Below are positions 8,937 through 18,639 of a DNA stretch of 64,000 nt, piece after piece. The notes under the pieces are model-generated. The model was not told the origin of the DNA. It was given only the letters and a program-made list of their open reading frames with translations, and made no database searches. Positions within the stretch are counted from its first letter, which is position 1. Every line of letters starts with the position of its first letter. A program made the translations under genes and the position numbers. Source of the stretch: Treponema phagedenis (lineage in GTDB: Bacteria; Spirochaetota; Spirochaetia; Treponematales; Treponemataceae); assembly GCF_008153345.1 (NCBI RefSeq), contig NZ_CP042818.1:744001-808000 (forward strand), given 5' to 3'.

Positions 8937-9265
8937 CAATTTATGGAGAAAGAGACCAAAAAACTTTATAATAAAATATTTTTCTCAAAACAACATAAGT
9001 TCAGAATGTGTAACTTTCTTCTATTATACCCTCCCCCGAAAAAATTATAAAACTCGGATTTTTTTTATACAGTCATTTTCTCGTTTTTTTATTGCTCCCG
9101 AAGCATTATGCATTTTTTTATTGCGCTTTCGGGATTTTTCTTTATCCAAACAATTTTATTTCCGCTTTACACAAGACTTTTTGGGATGCCTAATCGGTAT
9201 CCTCAAATTTTTATCACATACAAAGTATTGCAATGGAAGGAATTGCAATCAAAGGAGTTTATCTA

Positions 9266-12200
9266 ATGAAAAAAACATTCGGTTTGAGAACAGTGCTTCT
9301 CATTGGATTAGTACTTTCGGTACTTGGAATTTTCGGCGGATGTAAGCAAAACAAGCCCGCCACTGTTGTCGTAGCAATAACCGGCGAGAATGTTAATATT
9401 CCGTCCAGTATTGTTTCCGTCGGCTACAAAGACACGTGGGCGACAGTAAAAACAAGATCGGAATTTGCCCGCGTTACCGCCCAAGCAGGCTATGAGCTTG
9501 CCGGCTGGAAGCTGAATAATGCAGACGGCGAGGATTTAAGCGATTCATACGCTTTTACCAAGCCCTTGACCTGCATTTTTGCGGTGTTAAACCACGCTGA
9601 AATCAGCATAACCATTGACGGCGATGCAAACCTACCCGCTGACCGGAAAAAAACATTTCAGGTAGGCAAGTACAGCTCTTGGCAGACAATAAAAGAAACC
9701 CCGGAAATACGGGATATACAATTTGCCGCCGGTTTTGAGCTTGACCAATGGTATTTAACCAATATGGAAGGAAACGTTTTAACCGGATCTGAAACTTTTT
9801 CCGAAAACACAACCGTCTTTGCCGTTTTAAAACAAAAAGGAACGCAGACGACAAAACCTATTAGCATAACCATTGACGGCGATTCAAATTTTCCCGAAGA
9901 GCTGAAAGGTTCAATTGGCGTAAAGAAGGGAACCGGCTGGGCTACGGTAAAAAATAATCCGACAGTACAAAAGATAGAAAAAAGTAAATTTAAAGAAGGC
10001 TATGAGTTTGCCCTTTGGCAGCTGCGCAATGCGGACGGAAGTTTTTTAACCGATGATTATCAGTTTGATGAGGATACCACCATCTTTGCGCAATCAAAAA
10101 AAGAAGGAACAGCAACTCCCGTTCCGATTACCATAACATTACAGGGAGATGCGTTTACAAAACTTGCCGCCAACACAAAAATTACCGTAGAAGCGGGCAA
10201 ACAATGGAAAACAATACAAAATGCTTCCAAAATTAAAGAGCTGAAATTTGTCCCCGGACACGACCTTGACTATTGGAAAGTGGAAGGCGAAACCAATGCA
10301 ATAGCCGAAGAGTATTTATTTGCCGCCGATACAACCATTGTTGCCGTAACAAAAGAGGCAACGGTTACCGTAACCATCAACGGGGATGCAAACCTACCCG
10401 CTGATCAGAAAAAATCATTTCAGATAGGCAAGTACAGCACATGGAAAACAGTGCAAACCCAAAACGAAATAAAAAACATTAGCTTTAATACCGGTTTTAT
10501 AGCCGACCTGTGGAAGCTGAACGATCAAAACGGAGAATTTTTACAAGACACCCATGAGTTTATCGCCGATACAACTATTTTTGTTACAACCAGAGATGAA
10601 AACAGCAAGCCAACCGAACTAATTGGCATAGAAATAAGTAGTGATGAACATGGCTATTTTGAAGGCTGGATTGATGTAGAAGCGGGCAGTTTATGGAAAA
10701 ATATAAAAAACCATCCCTTTTTCAGACGGCTTAGATTTAAAACAGGCTACGGGCTTGACTATTGGAAACTGGAGGGAGGAACCGAACCGCTGTCGGATTC
10801 ATATGTATTTACCGCCGATACAGCCATTTTTGCCGTTTCCAAAGAAGTAAAACTTACCATAACCATTGACGGGGATGCAAACCTTCCCGCTGACCAGAAA
10901 AAAACGATCACGGTCGACAGTGGCAGCGAGTGGGAAATAATAAAAGAAAGAGACGAAATAAAAAGAATAGCATTTGCGCCCAGATTTGAGTGTGAAAGCT
11001 GGAAGCTAACCAATGCGGCAGGGGCAACTTTGCACAGAGATTACCGGTTTTACAAGGACTGTGTAATTTTTGTTGTTTCCAGAAAAGAAAGCCCTTTTAA
11101 AACAGATGGAGCAGGCACTATTATCGACTATAAAGACAGCGTACCCGCAAATTTGGAAATCCCTGAAAGAATAGGAACCGAGGTAATTACCGCCGTCGGC
11201 GAAAACGTCTTTAAGAATACAGAGATCACCGCGGTACAATTCCCCAAAACGCTTCAAAAAATCGGCGAGGCAGCCTTTTTCGGCTGTACTAAACTTGGCA
11301 CTCTTGATTTTTCCAATTTACCGGCACTTGCTTTAATTGAAAGTGATGCCTTTTTCGGCTGCAAGACACTTACCGGTATTAACCTTTCGGTATGTACGGC
11401 CCTGAAAACCATCCAAGACGGTGCTTTTAAATACTGCGAAAACTTGCAGGGGACGATATCCTTCCCTGAAAACATTCAGAGCATAGGAGGGACGGAAGGT
11501 CACTACCCTCGCTCCGATACCGGAGCATTTGAAGGCTGTACCAAAATAACAAAGCTTGACTTTTCGGCTTGCAAAAAGCTGCTTTCTATCGGGCCCGCTG
11601 CTTTTAAGGGGTGCACCGGAATTCAGGGCAGCCTGCAATTGCCGAACACCATTGGCAAAATTGAAACCAAGGCATTTGCGGATTGTACAAACATTACCGG
11701 CATAAACCTTGCGGAATGTCCCCAGCTTCAGGAAATAGGATTAGAAGCATTTAAAGGTTGTACAAAAATACAGGGAAAAATGTCTTTCCCCGCAAACTTA
11801 CGGCGGATAGGATCCGGAATATTTGCGAGCTGTACAAAAATAACCGAACTTGATTTTTCGGCTTGTACCAGTCTTAGCGAAATCGGAACATATTCCGGGT
11901 TGCAGGCTCTTACAACCGTACAATTCCCCGAAGAGCTTCAAAAAATAGAGCACAGCGCTTTTAGCGGCTGTATAGCCTTACAGGAAGTAGACCTTTCAGC
12001 TTATAAAAAACTCGAAACCATAGGGTACGATGCGTTTAAGGACTGCAAAACGCTTAAAACGGTAAAGTTTTCAAGCACCCTTACAAGCATCGAAGGGACT
12101 GCTTTTTCAGGCTGCATTGCCCTTGAAACGCTTGATTTTTCAAAGTGCAAAAAGCTCGAAACCATCGGCGGCTTTGCCGGCTGCGAAAACCTTGTAACCG

Positions 12201-13501
12201 TGCTCTTCCCCGAATATCTTAAAACTATCGACAACAGTGCCTTTAAGGACTGCGTAAAACTTGAGACGGCAAACCTTTCCGTTTGCACAAAGCTCACAAC
12301 CATCGGCAACAGTGCCTTTGACGGCTGCAAAGCGCTTACCGAAGCAAAGCGTGGCGATTGTGAAAACCTCAAAGCCATCGAAAGCAGTGTCTTTGCCGGC
12401 TGCGAAAAACTTGCAACCGTAACCTTCCCGAAGAATCTTGAAACCATCGGCAGCAGTGCCTTTAACGGCTGCAAAGCGCTTACCGAAGCACAGCTTGGCG
12501 ATTGTGAAAACCTCAAAGCCATCGAAAGCAGTGTCTTTGCCGGCTGCGAAAAACTTGCAACCGTAACCTTCCCGAAGAATCTTGAAACCATCGGCAGCAG
12601 TGCCTTTAACGGCTGCAAAGCGCTTACCGAAGCACAGCTTGGCGGTTGCGAAAAACTTAAAACTATCGGCAACAGTGTCTTTGCCGGCTGCGAAAAACTT
12701 GCAACCGTAACCTTCCCGAAGAATCTTGAAACCATCGGCAGCAGTGCCTTTAACGGCTGCAAAGCGCTTACCGAAGCACAGCTTGGCGGTTGCGAAAAAC
12801 TTAAAACTATCGGCAACAGTGTCTTTGCCGGCTGCGAAAAACTTGCAACCGTAACCTTCCCGAAGAATCTTGAAACCATCGGCAGCAGTGCCTTTAACGG
12901 CTGCAAAGCGCTTACCGAAGCACAGCTTGGCGATTGTGAAAACCTCAAATTCATCGAAAGCAGTGTCTTTGCCGGCTGCGAAAACCTTGCAACGGTAACC
13001 TTCCCGAAGAGTCTTGAGCGCATTGAGGGCAGATATTATGAGGGGGCATTCAGAGGTTGCAAAAAACTTACCGAAGCAAAGCTTGGCGATTGTGAAAACC
13101 TTAGAACTATCGGCAACAGAGCCTTTTACGGCTGCGAAAAACTTGCAACCGTAACCTTCCCCGCAAGCCTTGAACAAATTGGAAGCGAGGAGCATGGTAG
13201 TTGGGAAGGAAATTCTTTTGAAGGCTGTAAACTGCTTGAGACGGTAGATCTTTTCGTTTGCACAAACCTCAAATTCATCGGAGGCAGAGCCTTTTTCGGC
13301 TGTACAAGCGCAACGGTTACCCTGCCGAAAAACTTTCCTGAAGATCAAAACGCAATAGGTACCAATGCTTTTGGCTATTTACGCGGGGGCGAAGATACCC
13401 GGTGCAAAAAAGTTATTGTTCCAAAAGACACGATAAGGCTGAATGTAATAAATTCCGGCTGGTCCGATGATCCTGAAGGAAGGGTTGAGGTAGGATCGTA
13501 A
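9266..13501 (+). CDS. BspA-like leucine-rich-repeat surface lipoprotein
   Basis: About 1411 residues from the ATG at 9266 (AAAGGAG 10 bases upstream). A lipoprotein signal ends at LGIFGGC, so C25 or so would be lipidated. Residues about 28-620 hold seven copies of an ~85-residue module with an ITI-x-GD-(A/S)-NLP start, a W-x-(T/I)-(V/I)-K centre and a DTTIFAV end, similar in layout to InlB-type B repeats. From about 650 to the end come BspA/treponemal LRRs of 23-24 residues (AFxGCxxLxxVxFPxxLxxIG). The LRR part includes a 144-bp tandem array. Such proteins bind host matrix or other bacteria in oral treponemes and Tannerella; that role here is inferred. A terminator follows at once. Confidence 0.9.
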   Translation: MKKTFGLRTVLLIGLVLSVLGIFGGCKQNKPATVVVAITGENVNIPSSIVSVGYKDTWATVKTRSEFARVTAQAGYELAGWKLNNADGEDLSDSYAFTKPLTCIFAVLNHAEISITIDGDANLPADRKKTFQVGKYSSWQTIKETPEIRDIQFAAGFELDQWYLTNMEGNVLTGSETFSENTTVFAVLKQKGTQTTKPISITIDGDSNFPEELKGSIGVKKGTGWATVKNNPTVQKIEKSKFKEGYEFALWQLRNADGSFLTDDYQFDEDTTIFAQSKKEGTATPVPITITLQGDAFTKLAANTKITVEAGKQWKTIQNASKIKELKFVPGHDLDYWKVEGETNAIAEEYLFAADTTIVAVTKEATVTVTINGDANLPADQKKSFQIGKYSTWKTVQTQNEIKNISFNTGFIADLWKLNDQNGEFLQDTHEFIADTTIFVTTRDENSKPTELIGIEISSDEHGYFEGWIDVEAGSLWKNIKNHPFFRRLRFKTGYGLDYWKLEGGTEPLSDSYVFTADTAIFAVSKEVKLTITIDGDANLPADQKKTITVDSGSEWEIIKERDEIKRIAFAPRFECESWKLTNAAGATLHRDYRFYKDCVIFVVSRKESPFKTDGAGTIIDYKDSVPANLEIPERIGTEVITAVGENVFKNTEITAVQFPKTLQKIGEAAFFGCTKLGTLDFSNLPALALIESDAFFGCKTLTGINLSVCTALKTIQDGAFKYCENLQGTISFPENIQSIGGTEGHYPRSDTGAFEGCTKITKLDFSACKKLLSIGPAAFKGCTGIQGSLQLPNTIGKIETKAFADCTNITGINLAECPQLQEIGLEAFKGCTKIQGKMSFPANLRRIGSGIFASCTKITELDFSACTSLSEIGTYSGLQALTTVQFPEELQKIEHSAFSGCIALQEVDLSAYKKLETIGYDAFKDCKTLKTVKFSSTLTSIEGTAFSGCIALETLDFSKCKKLETIGGFAGCENLVTVLFPEYLKTIDNSAFKDCVKLETANLSVCTKLTTIGNSAFDGCKALTEAKRGDCENLKAIESSVFAGCEKLATVTFPKNLETIGSSAFNGCKALTEAQLGDCENLKAIESSVFAGCEKLATVTFPKNLETIGSSAFNGCKALTEAQLGGCEKLKTIGNSVFAGCEKLATVTFPKNLETIGSSAFNGCKALTEAQLGGCEKLKTIGNSVFAGCEKLATVTFPKNLETIGSSAFNGCKALTEAQLGDCENLKFIESSVFAGCENLATVTFPKSLERIEGRYYEGAFRGCKKLTEAKLGDCENLRTIGNRAFYGCEKLATVTFPASLEQIGSEEHGSWEGNSFEGCKLLETVDLFVCTNLKFIGGRAFFGCTSATVTLPKNFPEDQNAIGTNAFGYLRGGEDTRCKKVIVPKDTIRLNVINSGWSDDPEGRVEVGS
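12356..13020 (+). repeat. 144-bp tandem repeats inside the LRR gene
   Basis: Units start at 12356, 12500, 12644, 12788 and 12932 with an exact 144-base step; the fifth is partial. Each unit is 48 codons, two LRRs. Units 1-2 and units 3-4 are almost or fully identical to each other at the DNA level, so the copy number should change easily without breaking frame. Confidence 0.95.
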
Positions 13502-13530
13502 ACCTGTTCGCCTTCACGGCTAAACGAATT

Positions 13531-13567
13531 ACCCTGTTCTTTGTATAAAGAACAGGGTGTTTTTTTG
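13531..13567 (+). terminator. Rho-independent terminator of the LRR lipoprotein gene
   Basis: Perfect 12-bp stem ACCCTGTTCTTT-gtat-AAAGAACAGGGT followed by a run of seven T, 30 bases after the stop codon. Confidence 0.95.
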
Positions 13568-13724
13568 TCCGCAGCGTTGAATCATTTTTGATGGAATCTA
13601 AATACCAAGCCCTTAATGCGAAGCATACCCTTAAAGTCGCTTTCTGAAAACCAATAACCAAACATAATGCTGAAAATCATGCTATAGCCTGCTAACCACA
13701 ACTGAAAACCTCTTTACTCGACGG

Positions 13725-13922
13725 CGGACACGGGCGAAGCTTTGATACTTGTCTTTCGCTTCGCCTGCGAGTTTAAAAGCTTCAATTTTATAATTTTATG
13801 TTGATGCTTTTAAACATCGTTTTACATTAGCTACCAAGACGGGTTCTTAGGGCAGAGCCCTAAGCAGTGTTGAAGGTGAGAGAGGAGTCCCAGAGGGGAG
13901 AGAGGAAACTTGCTCTGAATGG
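13725..13922. repeat. Modular intergenic repeat fragments (copy J) and hairpins before the IS3 element
   Basis: It contains GGCGAAGC...GCTTCGCC, a cassette core GCGAGTTTAAAAGCTTCAAT...GCTTTTAAACATCG, then a perfect hairpin CTTAGGGC-aga-GCCCTAAG at 13847-13865. Bases 13889-13922 are the left arm of an imperfect 34-bp inverted repeat whose other arm is at 15228-15261, across the IS3 element. No gene is seen. Confidence 0.6.
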
Positions 13923-13966
13923 AAATGTCAATATCAGTTCAGTATTTTTATCCCCTAAATGTATGT

Positions 13967-14884
13967 TCAAGCCACTCCATTCTTTTTCTTTGTGACTTTC
14001 AGCCGATACAATGTCGGCGGTAAGCCATCCTCATTAACCGTACTGATTCTTTTCCGGTTGTAATAGACCATGGTGTATTGCCATACAAGCGTTTTCACTT
14101 TTTCCCGCGTCATCTTCGTTGTATCTATTCTATATAAAAGTTCTTTCTTTAGTGTTGCAAAAAAACTTTCCATGCGCGCATTGTCATAACATTTTCCAAC
14201 ATCACTCATGCTTTGGATAGCTTTGAATTTTCCAAGCGTTTGTTTATACGCTATGCTTGTAAATTGGCTTCCGGCATCACTGTGAACTATGACTCCGGCT
14301 CCAGGCTGCCTCATTTCAAACGCTTCGGTTAGTGCTCGTATGCACAACTCTTTTTTCATATTACTATCCATCGCAAGCGAGACAATCTCTCCGCCACAGG
14401 CATCGAACATCGGACAGATGTATAATTTTCCGTCAGCGCAGGGAACTTCTGTTATGTCCGTGAAGTAGAGTGTATCCGGTTCTGATGCATAAAAGTTTCG
14501 CTTTACTAAATTTTCAGGTCGTTGCGCTTTTTTATCCGCTTTGGTAAGTCCGTCAGGACTTCTGCGGCTTTCATGCAGGAGATTTCCCTTTTTCATGGCA
14601 TTTCGTACCGTCGCATACGACTTGGGATTGCCTCGCTGCTTAAGAGCGCTCACCATTCGCACAACGCCATAATTATCATTGTAATAATCTTCCTCGATAA
14701 TCTTATGTATTTCGGCCGGAAGAAGCTGCCAGCGTTTCGGTTTATTACGATTTTGTTTCCATTTGTAATAGCCTCTTTCGCTGACGCCTAACGCTTTGCA
14801 TATCGACAAAACCGGATGGCTTTTTTTGCCGTCGGCATTTTCATACGTGTAAAAAATATATGCAAAGATAGTGCTTTTTTTCAC
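13967..14884 (-). CDS. IS3-family transposase OrfB (DDE catalytic subunit)
   Basis: 305 residues with an N-terminal HTH_21-type segment (SICKALGVSERGYYKWK...) and an rve integrase core. The DDE triad is visible: D in LYFTDITEVP, D in VIVHSDAGSQFTS and E in NARMESFFATLKKEL. It starts with GTG at 14884, overlapping the orfA stop by four bases (GTGA), so it is translated by coupling or as a frameshift fusion; an A-run follows immediately. It is intact. Confidence 0.92.
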   Translation of the reverse strand: MKKSTIFAYIFYTYENADGKKSHPVLSICKALGVSERGYYKWKQNRNKPKRWQLLPAEIHKIIEEDYYNDNYGVVRMVSALKQRGNPKSYATVRNAMKKGNLLHESRRSPDGLTKADKKAQRPENLVKRNFYASEPDTLYFTDITEVPCADGKLYICPMFDACGGEIVSLAMDSNMKKELCIRALTEAFEMRQPGAGVIVHSDAGSQFTSIAYKQTLGKFKAIQSMSDVGKCYDNARMESFFATLKKELLYRIDTTKMTREKVKTLVWQYTMVYYNRKRISTVNEDGLPPTLYRLKVTKKKNGVA

Positions 14885-15162
14885 TTCTTCCAGCCCTTCA
14901 CGAAAAAAGCGAGTGCGCCTTGCAAGATTTCGTTGGCTTCTTTGAGCTCTTTGATTTCGCGTTGGAGCTGTCTCTCTCGCTCATCCAAAACGATAGCTTT
15001 TGCCGTTGCAGCTCCGTCGCTTGCTTTATAGCGATTTTTCGTTTTTCGCCAATCGGTCAGCGTCCCGTATGAAATACCGAGATTCTTCGCCGCTTCTTTT
15101 GTGCCGATTTCATCAGACAGTTGTAATGCCTGCTGTTTAAATTCTTGACTATAACGTCGCAT
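14881..15162 (-). CDS. IS3-family transposase OrfA (DNA-binding subunit)
   Basis: 93 residues. The N-terminus is a helix-turn-helix of the transposase_8 type (MRRYSQEFKQQALQLSDE, then GTKEAAKNLGISYGTLTDW) and the C-terminus a leucine-zipper-like coiled coil (ERQLQREIKELKEANEILQGA). It binds the element ends and pairs with OrfB. AGGAGG lies upstream of the ATG at 15162. Confidence 0.9.
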   Translation of the reverse strand: MRRYSQEFKQQALQLSDEIGTKEAAKNLGISYGTLTDWRKTKNRYKASDGAATAKAIVLDERERQLQREIKELKEANEILQGALAFFVKGWKK

Positions 15163-15227
15163 AGTATCCTCCTACTATTCCCTATTATATACCTTAGGGG
15201 CTTTTTTGACTGTACGTTTATTATATC

Positions 15228-15430
15228 CTTCCAGAACAAGTGTCTTCTCTCCCCTCTGGTGCAGGGGTTAAGGGGACGCAGAGTCCCCTTAATGCGAAGC
15301 ATAAGCGAAAAAGGCTCTGCGCCAGCAGCAACTGCAAACAGGCAGGTTAAGGGCTGCCAAAGCCCTTAATACAACGCATCAGCGGGGTTCAAGGGGCAGC
15401 ACGCCCTTTGCTCATGCGTAAGCCCTGAGA
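15228..15430. repeat. Hairpin-type intergenic repeat (copy K)
   Basis: Right arm of the 34-bp inverted repeat flanking the IS3 element (15228-15261), then perfect hairpins AAGGGGAC-gcaga-GTCCCCTT near 15271 and TTAAGGGCT-gccaa-AGCCCTTAA near 15347. The first hairpin and its surroundings recur at 39,478-39,530. No gene is seen. Confidence 0.6.
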
Positions 15431-15480
15431 TACGCAAATTCGGTCTATCTATTTCCTCAGTTTTTCGGTATACTTTTGCT

Positions 15481-16206
15481 ATGAGGTTGAAGTCCGGTAA
15501 AAAAGAAAGCGGAAAGAATTGTTTTTCCGCACAAAGAAAAATAGGCGCATACATGACACATCGATCTGATATTATATGGATTGATATTGTATCAACTAAA
15601 GAGGATGTTTTGCGCCTTATTACTGAAAACCCGCATATTGAATACTTTCCTGTTTGTGCAAATATAATTGATACGGTTATTGGCTATATTTCGGTTCGCA
15701 GTTATTTGCTGGCCTGTTTAGCCGATGCGCCGCCGAATTTGCGGGTACTTATACAAAAGCCATTCTTTATTCCCGAAACGGTGGCGGTAAGAAAAACGCT
15801 TGCACTGATAAAAGAAACGGATGCAAGAATAGCATTCATTATTGATGAGTACGGCGGAATTGAGGGGCTGATAACAAAAAACGGTTTGCTTACGGAAATC
15901 CTTGAAGAAACCGCCTTAGCGGATGGCGTATACGATCCTGATATTTTTAAAAAAGATGACGGCAGCTGGGTGGTAAGCGGGCAGGTAAGTATGGACGAGA
16001 TACGTACTATCGGAATTATTCCGAAAGAGCAGGAAAAAACGGAAGATTTTCATACCATTGCAGGGTATCTTTTAAGCATCAAAGATAGTATTCCGCAGGC
16101 GGGAGAAAAAATTTGTTTCGGAAAATACCGTTTTACTATTTTAAAAATGGACGGCAGAAGAATTGATAAGATTTTAATTCAAGAAGAGCCGGAAGAAGAT
16201 CGGTAA
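15481..16206 (+). CDS. CorC/HlyC-type CBS-domain protein lacking the membrane domain (truncated TlyC-like)
   Basis: 241 residues. The KIGAYMTHRSDIIWID segment is the point where the paired CBS domains begin in hemolysin/CorC-family proteins. Two CBS motifs follow (ends near residue 150, with IIDEYGGIEGLIT), then a CorC_HlyC domain (about 160-235, VSGQVSMDEI...). Full-length relatives have a ~180-residue DUF21 membrane domain first; here the sequence upstream is repeat DNA, so the gene may be 5'-truncated. Short forms without DUF21 also exist (E. coli CorC, Brachyspira TlyC), so it may still work. A TATACT ends 6 bases before the ATG at 15481 and no ribosome site is seen. The gene ends tail-to-tail with the exporter gene, overlapping by 28 bases. 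Confidence 0.7.
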   Translation: MRLKSGKKESGKNCFSAQRKIGAYMTHRSDIIWIDIVSTKEDVLRLITENPHIEYFPVCANIIDTVIGYISVRSYLLACLADAPPNLRVLIQKPFFIPETVAVRKTLALIKETDARIAFIIDEYGGIEGLITKNGLLTEILEETALADGVYDPDIFKKDDGSWVVSGQVSMDEIRTIGIIPKEQEKTEDFHTIAGYLLSIKDSIPQAGEKICFGKYRFTILKMDGRRIDKILIQEEPEEDR

Positions 16207-17435
16207 AACCAACGCTTATACTGTTTTCGTATTTTAGAATAAAGGCGCGCAAAAACCGATGCAAGGGCAATTCCGAGCGCAATGCCGCCGGCGCCGAGTA
16301 AGGTTGCAAAACCTGTTGAAGTAAAGTCTTTTTGATTGTTCAGCACTGCATAAAGCATTGTTTCGTACATACCGCCGCCGGGAACAAAAGGAATGATGCC
16401 CGGAATAATAAAAACAGTTGCGGGACGTTTTAAGGCTACGGCAAAAATTTCTGAAATAAGCCCGATAATAAAAGCTCCGATAATATAGGCTGATATAGCG
16501 CTTACATAATCATTCCGTAAAATAATATAAATTACCCAGCCGGCACCGCCGATGAGCGCTGCCCACGGGATGTCTTTTTTTGAGACGTTAAAAAGATATG
16601 AAAATGCGGCAACCGCTATTGCGGATAAACAAAATGCGGGCAGCGGGTCTTCCCAAATAAGTAAGGCAGATTGATATCCCCCCGATATCGGGAAGAGTAA
16701 AAGCCCCACGGAAGCTCCGATGGATAAACCCGCCGCAATCATAAATGCTTCAAGGATTCTTGCATTTCCCGCCATAAAATCTCCGGCAATGCAATCCCGT
16801 ATTGCGTTTACGATCGCAACGCCCGGTACCAAAGCCATCAGTACCGCAATATTAATATTTCCAAAACCCTGTACAAGCCCCATCGCTACCGCCACTCCGG
16901 AGAGGGTAGAAGTGATTGCGGCGCCGAGAATACAAAGCATAAATTCGGGAAGAGCCAGCGGTGCTGCAAAAAATAAGCAACTTTTCATAATTGCGCCAAG
17001 AACAAAAGAAATAAGCGCCTCTTTCAAGCAGCCTTTAAACATAAGTGAAAAACAAAAAGCACTGACTGCGGCAAAAAAAATAACAGCGTATGCCGAATAG
17101 CCCGGAGACTCACTTATTTCTTTTATGCCGGTAATAGCTTCGGAGCCGAGAAGCTGCTTGCTACTGATTTTTCGGGAAAAATCATTGACAAGGGAAAGTC
17201 TATTCAAATTTGTTTCTCTGCGTTTTATTCGTTTTATTGAGGTATTCCGCACCCCTGCTTGCGAGGTACATGAAATCATGACGATTGTAGGGGTAACAAA
17301 TGAAGAAATATTTTCAGCCCCAAGTGCTTGCGCAATAAAAGACATTGTTTCTTCAGCACGGTAAGTTTCCCCCCCGTTAATAAGAACTTGCGCTCCGGCA
17401 TTCAAAGCTGTATCTGCAATAATCTGAATATCCAT
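16179..17435 (-). CDS. ThrE-family threonine/serine exporter-like membrane protein
   Basis: About 418 residues from the ATG at 17435, chosen because GGAG lies 7 bases upstream. The first ~250 residues form a ThrE (DUF1212) domain with the typical ALNAGAQVLINGGETYRAEETM start and TPTIVMIS. The rest is a second ThrE_2-like membrane domain containing PGIIPFVPGGGMYETMLYAV. The fused two-domain layout matches actinobacterial ThrE and many single-chain homologues. Around ten membrane helices are apparent. Export of threonine or serine is the family activity; the substrate here is inferred. Confidence 0.82.
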   Translation of the reverse strand: MDIQIIADTALNAGAQVLINGGETYRAEETMSFIAQALGAENISSFVTPTIVMISCTSQAGVRNTSIKRIKRRETNLNRLSLVNDFSRKISSKQLLGSEAITGIKEISESPGYSAYAVIFFAAVSAFCFSLMFKGCLKEALISFVLGAIMKSCLFFAAPLALPEFMLCILGAAITSTLSGVAVAMGLVQGFGNINIAVLMALVPGVAIVNAIRDCIAGDFMAGNARILEAFMIAAGLSIGASVGLLLFPISGGYQSALLIWEDPLPAFCLSAIAVAAFSYLFNVSKKDIPWAALIGGAGWVIYIILRNDYVSAISAYIIGAFIIGLISEIFAVALKRPATVFIIPGIIPFVPGGGMYETMLYAVLNNQKDFTSTGFATLLGAGGIALGIALASVFARLYSKIRKQYKRWFYRSSSGSS

Positions 17436-17601
17436 ACCTTCTCCAAAAAAATTTTCAGTACACAACTGCTTGCTGAAACAGTATCTATTCTTTTTACGCT
17501 TTTTTTAGGGTATGGTCAAGGAAAACCCTCTCTGCAAATAGGGCGTATTAAACATCGATTAACTTTGCGTTGATTATTATTTTGATCGTAAAATAAAAAA
17601 A

Positions 17602-17626
17602 ACCGGCTCTTAGTTCAAGAGCCGGT
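17602..17626 (-). terminator. Rho-independent terminator of flaB
   Basis: Perfect ACCGGCTCT-n7-AGAGCCGGT stem; on the minus strand it is followed by a run of eight T. It sits 22 bases after the flagellin stop. Confidence 0.95.
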
Positions 17627-17647
17627 CGTCCGTCAACTGCAAAAAGT

Positions 17648-18508
17648 TTAGCGCAAGAGGCTTAAGACGCTTTGCGTTGCCTGATTTGCTTGGGCAAGCA
17701 TTGCGGTGCCTGATTGCACGAGAATCTGATTTTTGGTGTAGTCCACCATTTCCTTTGCCATGTCGACATCACGAATGCGTGATTCGGCTGCTTGAAGGTT
17801 TTCCGCTGCAACGTTTACGCCGATAACAGTGTACTCGAGTCTGTTCTGGTATGCACCGAGATCAGCTCTTTGTTTGTTAATCTTCTTGATGGCCTCATCA
17901 AGAGTACCGATTGCGCGGTTTGCTTTTTCGGGATCATCAATATTAAGAATTGATTCATCCCCAACATCGCGAACGCCGAGTGCTGCGGCAGTCATTGTTC
18001 CGATGTATGCACGTGTTCTCTGGTCCATGTTGGCCCCGATATGGAACCACATAGAAGCGGTAACAGTGTTTTCTCCGGTTTCTCGAGCGAACCTTCCGGT
18101 AAGCATATTCATGCCGTTGAATTGTGCATGGCTTGCAATTCGGTCAATTTCCGCAACGAGTTGCGATACTTCAACCTGAATGTACATGCGGTCTTCTGCT
18201 GAATAAATTCCGTTAGCAGACTGGACACTCAATTCCCGAATGCGCTGAATAACATCGGTTGTTTCCTGGAGATATGACTCCGCAACTTGAATAAAAGAAA
18301 TACCGTTTTGTGCGTTGGTACTTGCCTGGTTCAAACCGCGAATTTGGCTTCTCATTTTTTCCGATACAGCCAAACCTGAAGCATCATCTCCGGCACGATT
18401 AATGCGCAATCCCGATGAAAGCTTTTCCATGTTTTTCTGAACTGATAGGTTTGTGTTTCCTAATGTTCTCTGTGCAAACATAGCGCTCATGTTGTGATTA
18501 ATGATCAT
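17648..18508 (-). CDS. flaB: Flagellin FlaB (periplasmic flagellar filament core)
   Basis: 286 residues from the ATG at 18508 (AAAGGAG ribosome site 8 bases before). The N-terminal flagellin domain starts [20 protein letters not shown], and a C-terminal domain ends with [20 protein letters not shown]. The central domain is short, as in spirochete core flagellins of about 31 kDa. There is no signal peptide, as expected for type III export. Spirochetes usually carry two or three flaB paralogues; which one this is cannot be told here. A sigma-28-type promoter lies about 130 bases upstream and a strong terminator follows, so the gene is monocistronic. Confidence 0.95.
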   Translation of the reverse strand: MIINHNMSAMFAQRTLGNTNLSVQKNMEKLSSGLRINRAGDDASGLAVSEKMRSQIRGLNQASTNAQNGISFIQVAESYLQETTDVIQRIRELSVQSANGIYSAEDRMYIQVEVSQLVAEIDRIASHAQFNGMNMLTGRFARETGENTVTASMWFHIGANMDQRTRAYIGTMTAAALGVRDVGDESILNIDDPEKANRAIGTLDEAIKKINKQRADLGAYQNRLEYTVIGVNVAAENLQAAESRIRDVDMAKEMVDYTKNQILVQSGTAMLAQANQATQSVLSLLR

Positions 18509-18639
18509 ATTGCTAACTCCTTTGGCGATTTTTAGCGGTTCATTCCGCCATGGCATCCCTGCCTATATGTCATATTTATTCCGGATCCTCTGAAAACCCT
18601 CGCAGAAGACGGAACACAGTTTTCGCTGTGCTTGTATTT

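Larger units (their letters stand above)
13938..15214 (-). mobile_element. IS3-family insertion sequence, about 1277 bp
   Basis: Two overlapping transposase ORFs in the usual orfA-orfB order lie on the minus strand. The terminal inverted repeats are imperfect: the left tip reads TTCAGTATTTTTATCCCC and the right tip, read inward, TACAGTCAAAAAAGCCCC. No clear target duplication is seen at these tips, so the exact end may be off by a few bases. The element sits between two arms of a 34-bp inverted repeat belonging to the intergenic hairpin repeats. Confidence 0.8.

Noticed and set aside
8699-9050. Small frames crossing repeat copy B
   Set aside because: They are made of repeat sequence. Only the 35-codon frame at 8,943 has a promoter, and that is too little to call a gene.
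12356-13020. CRISPR-like array
   Set aside because: Units are contiguous coding repeats of 144 bp without spacers, in frame with LRRs.
12001-13348. Long antisense frames across the LRR gene
   Set aside because: They mirror the tandem repeats and have no start signals or family features; they are shadows.
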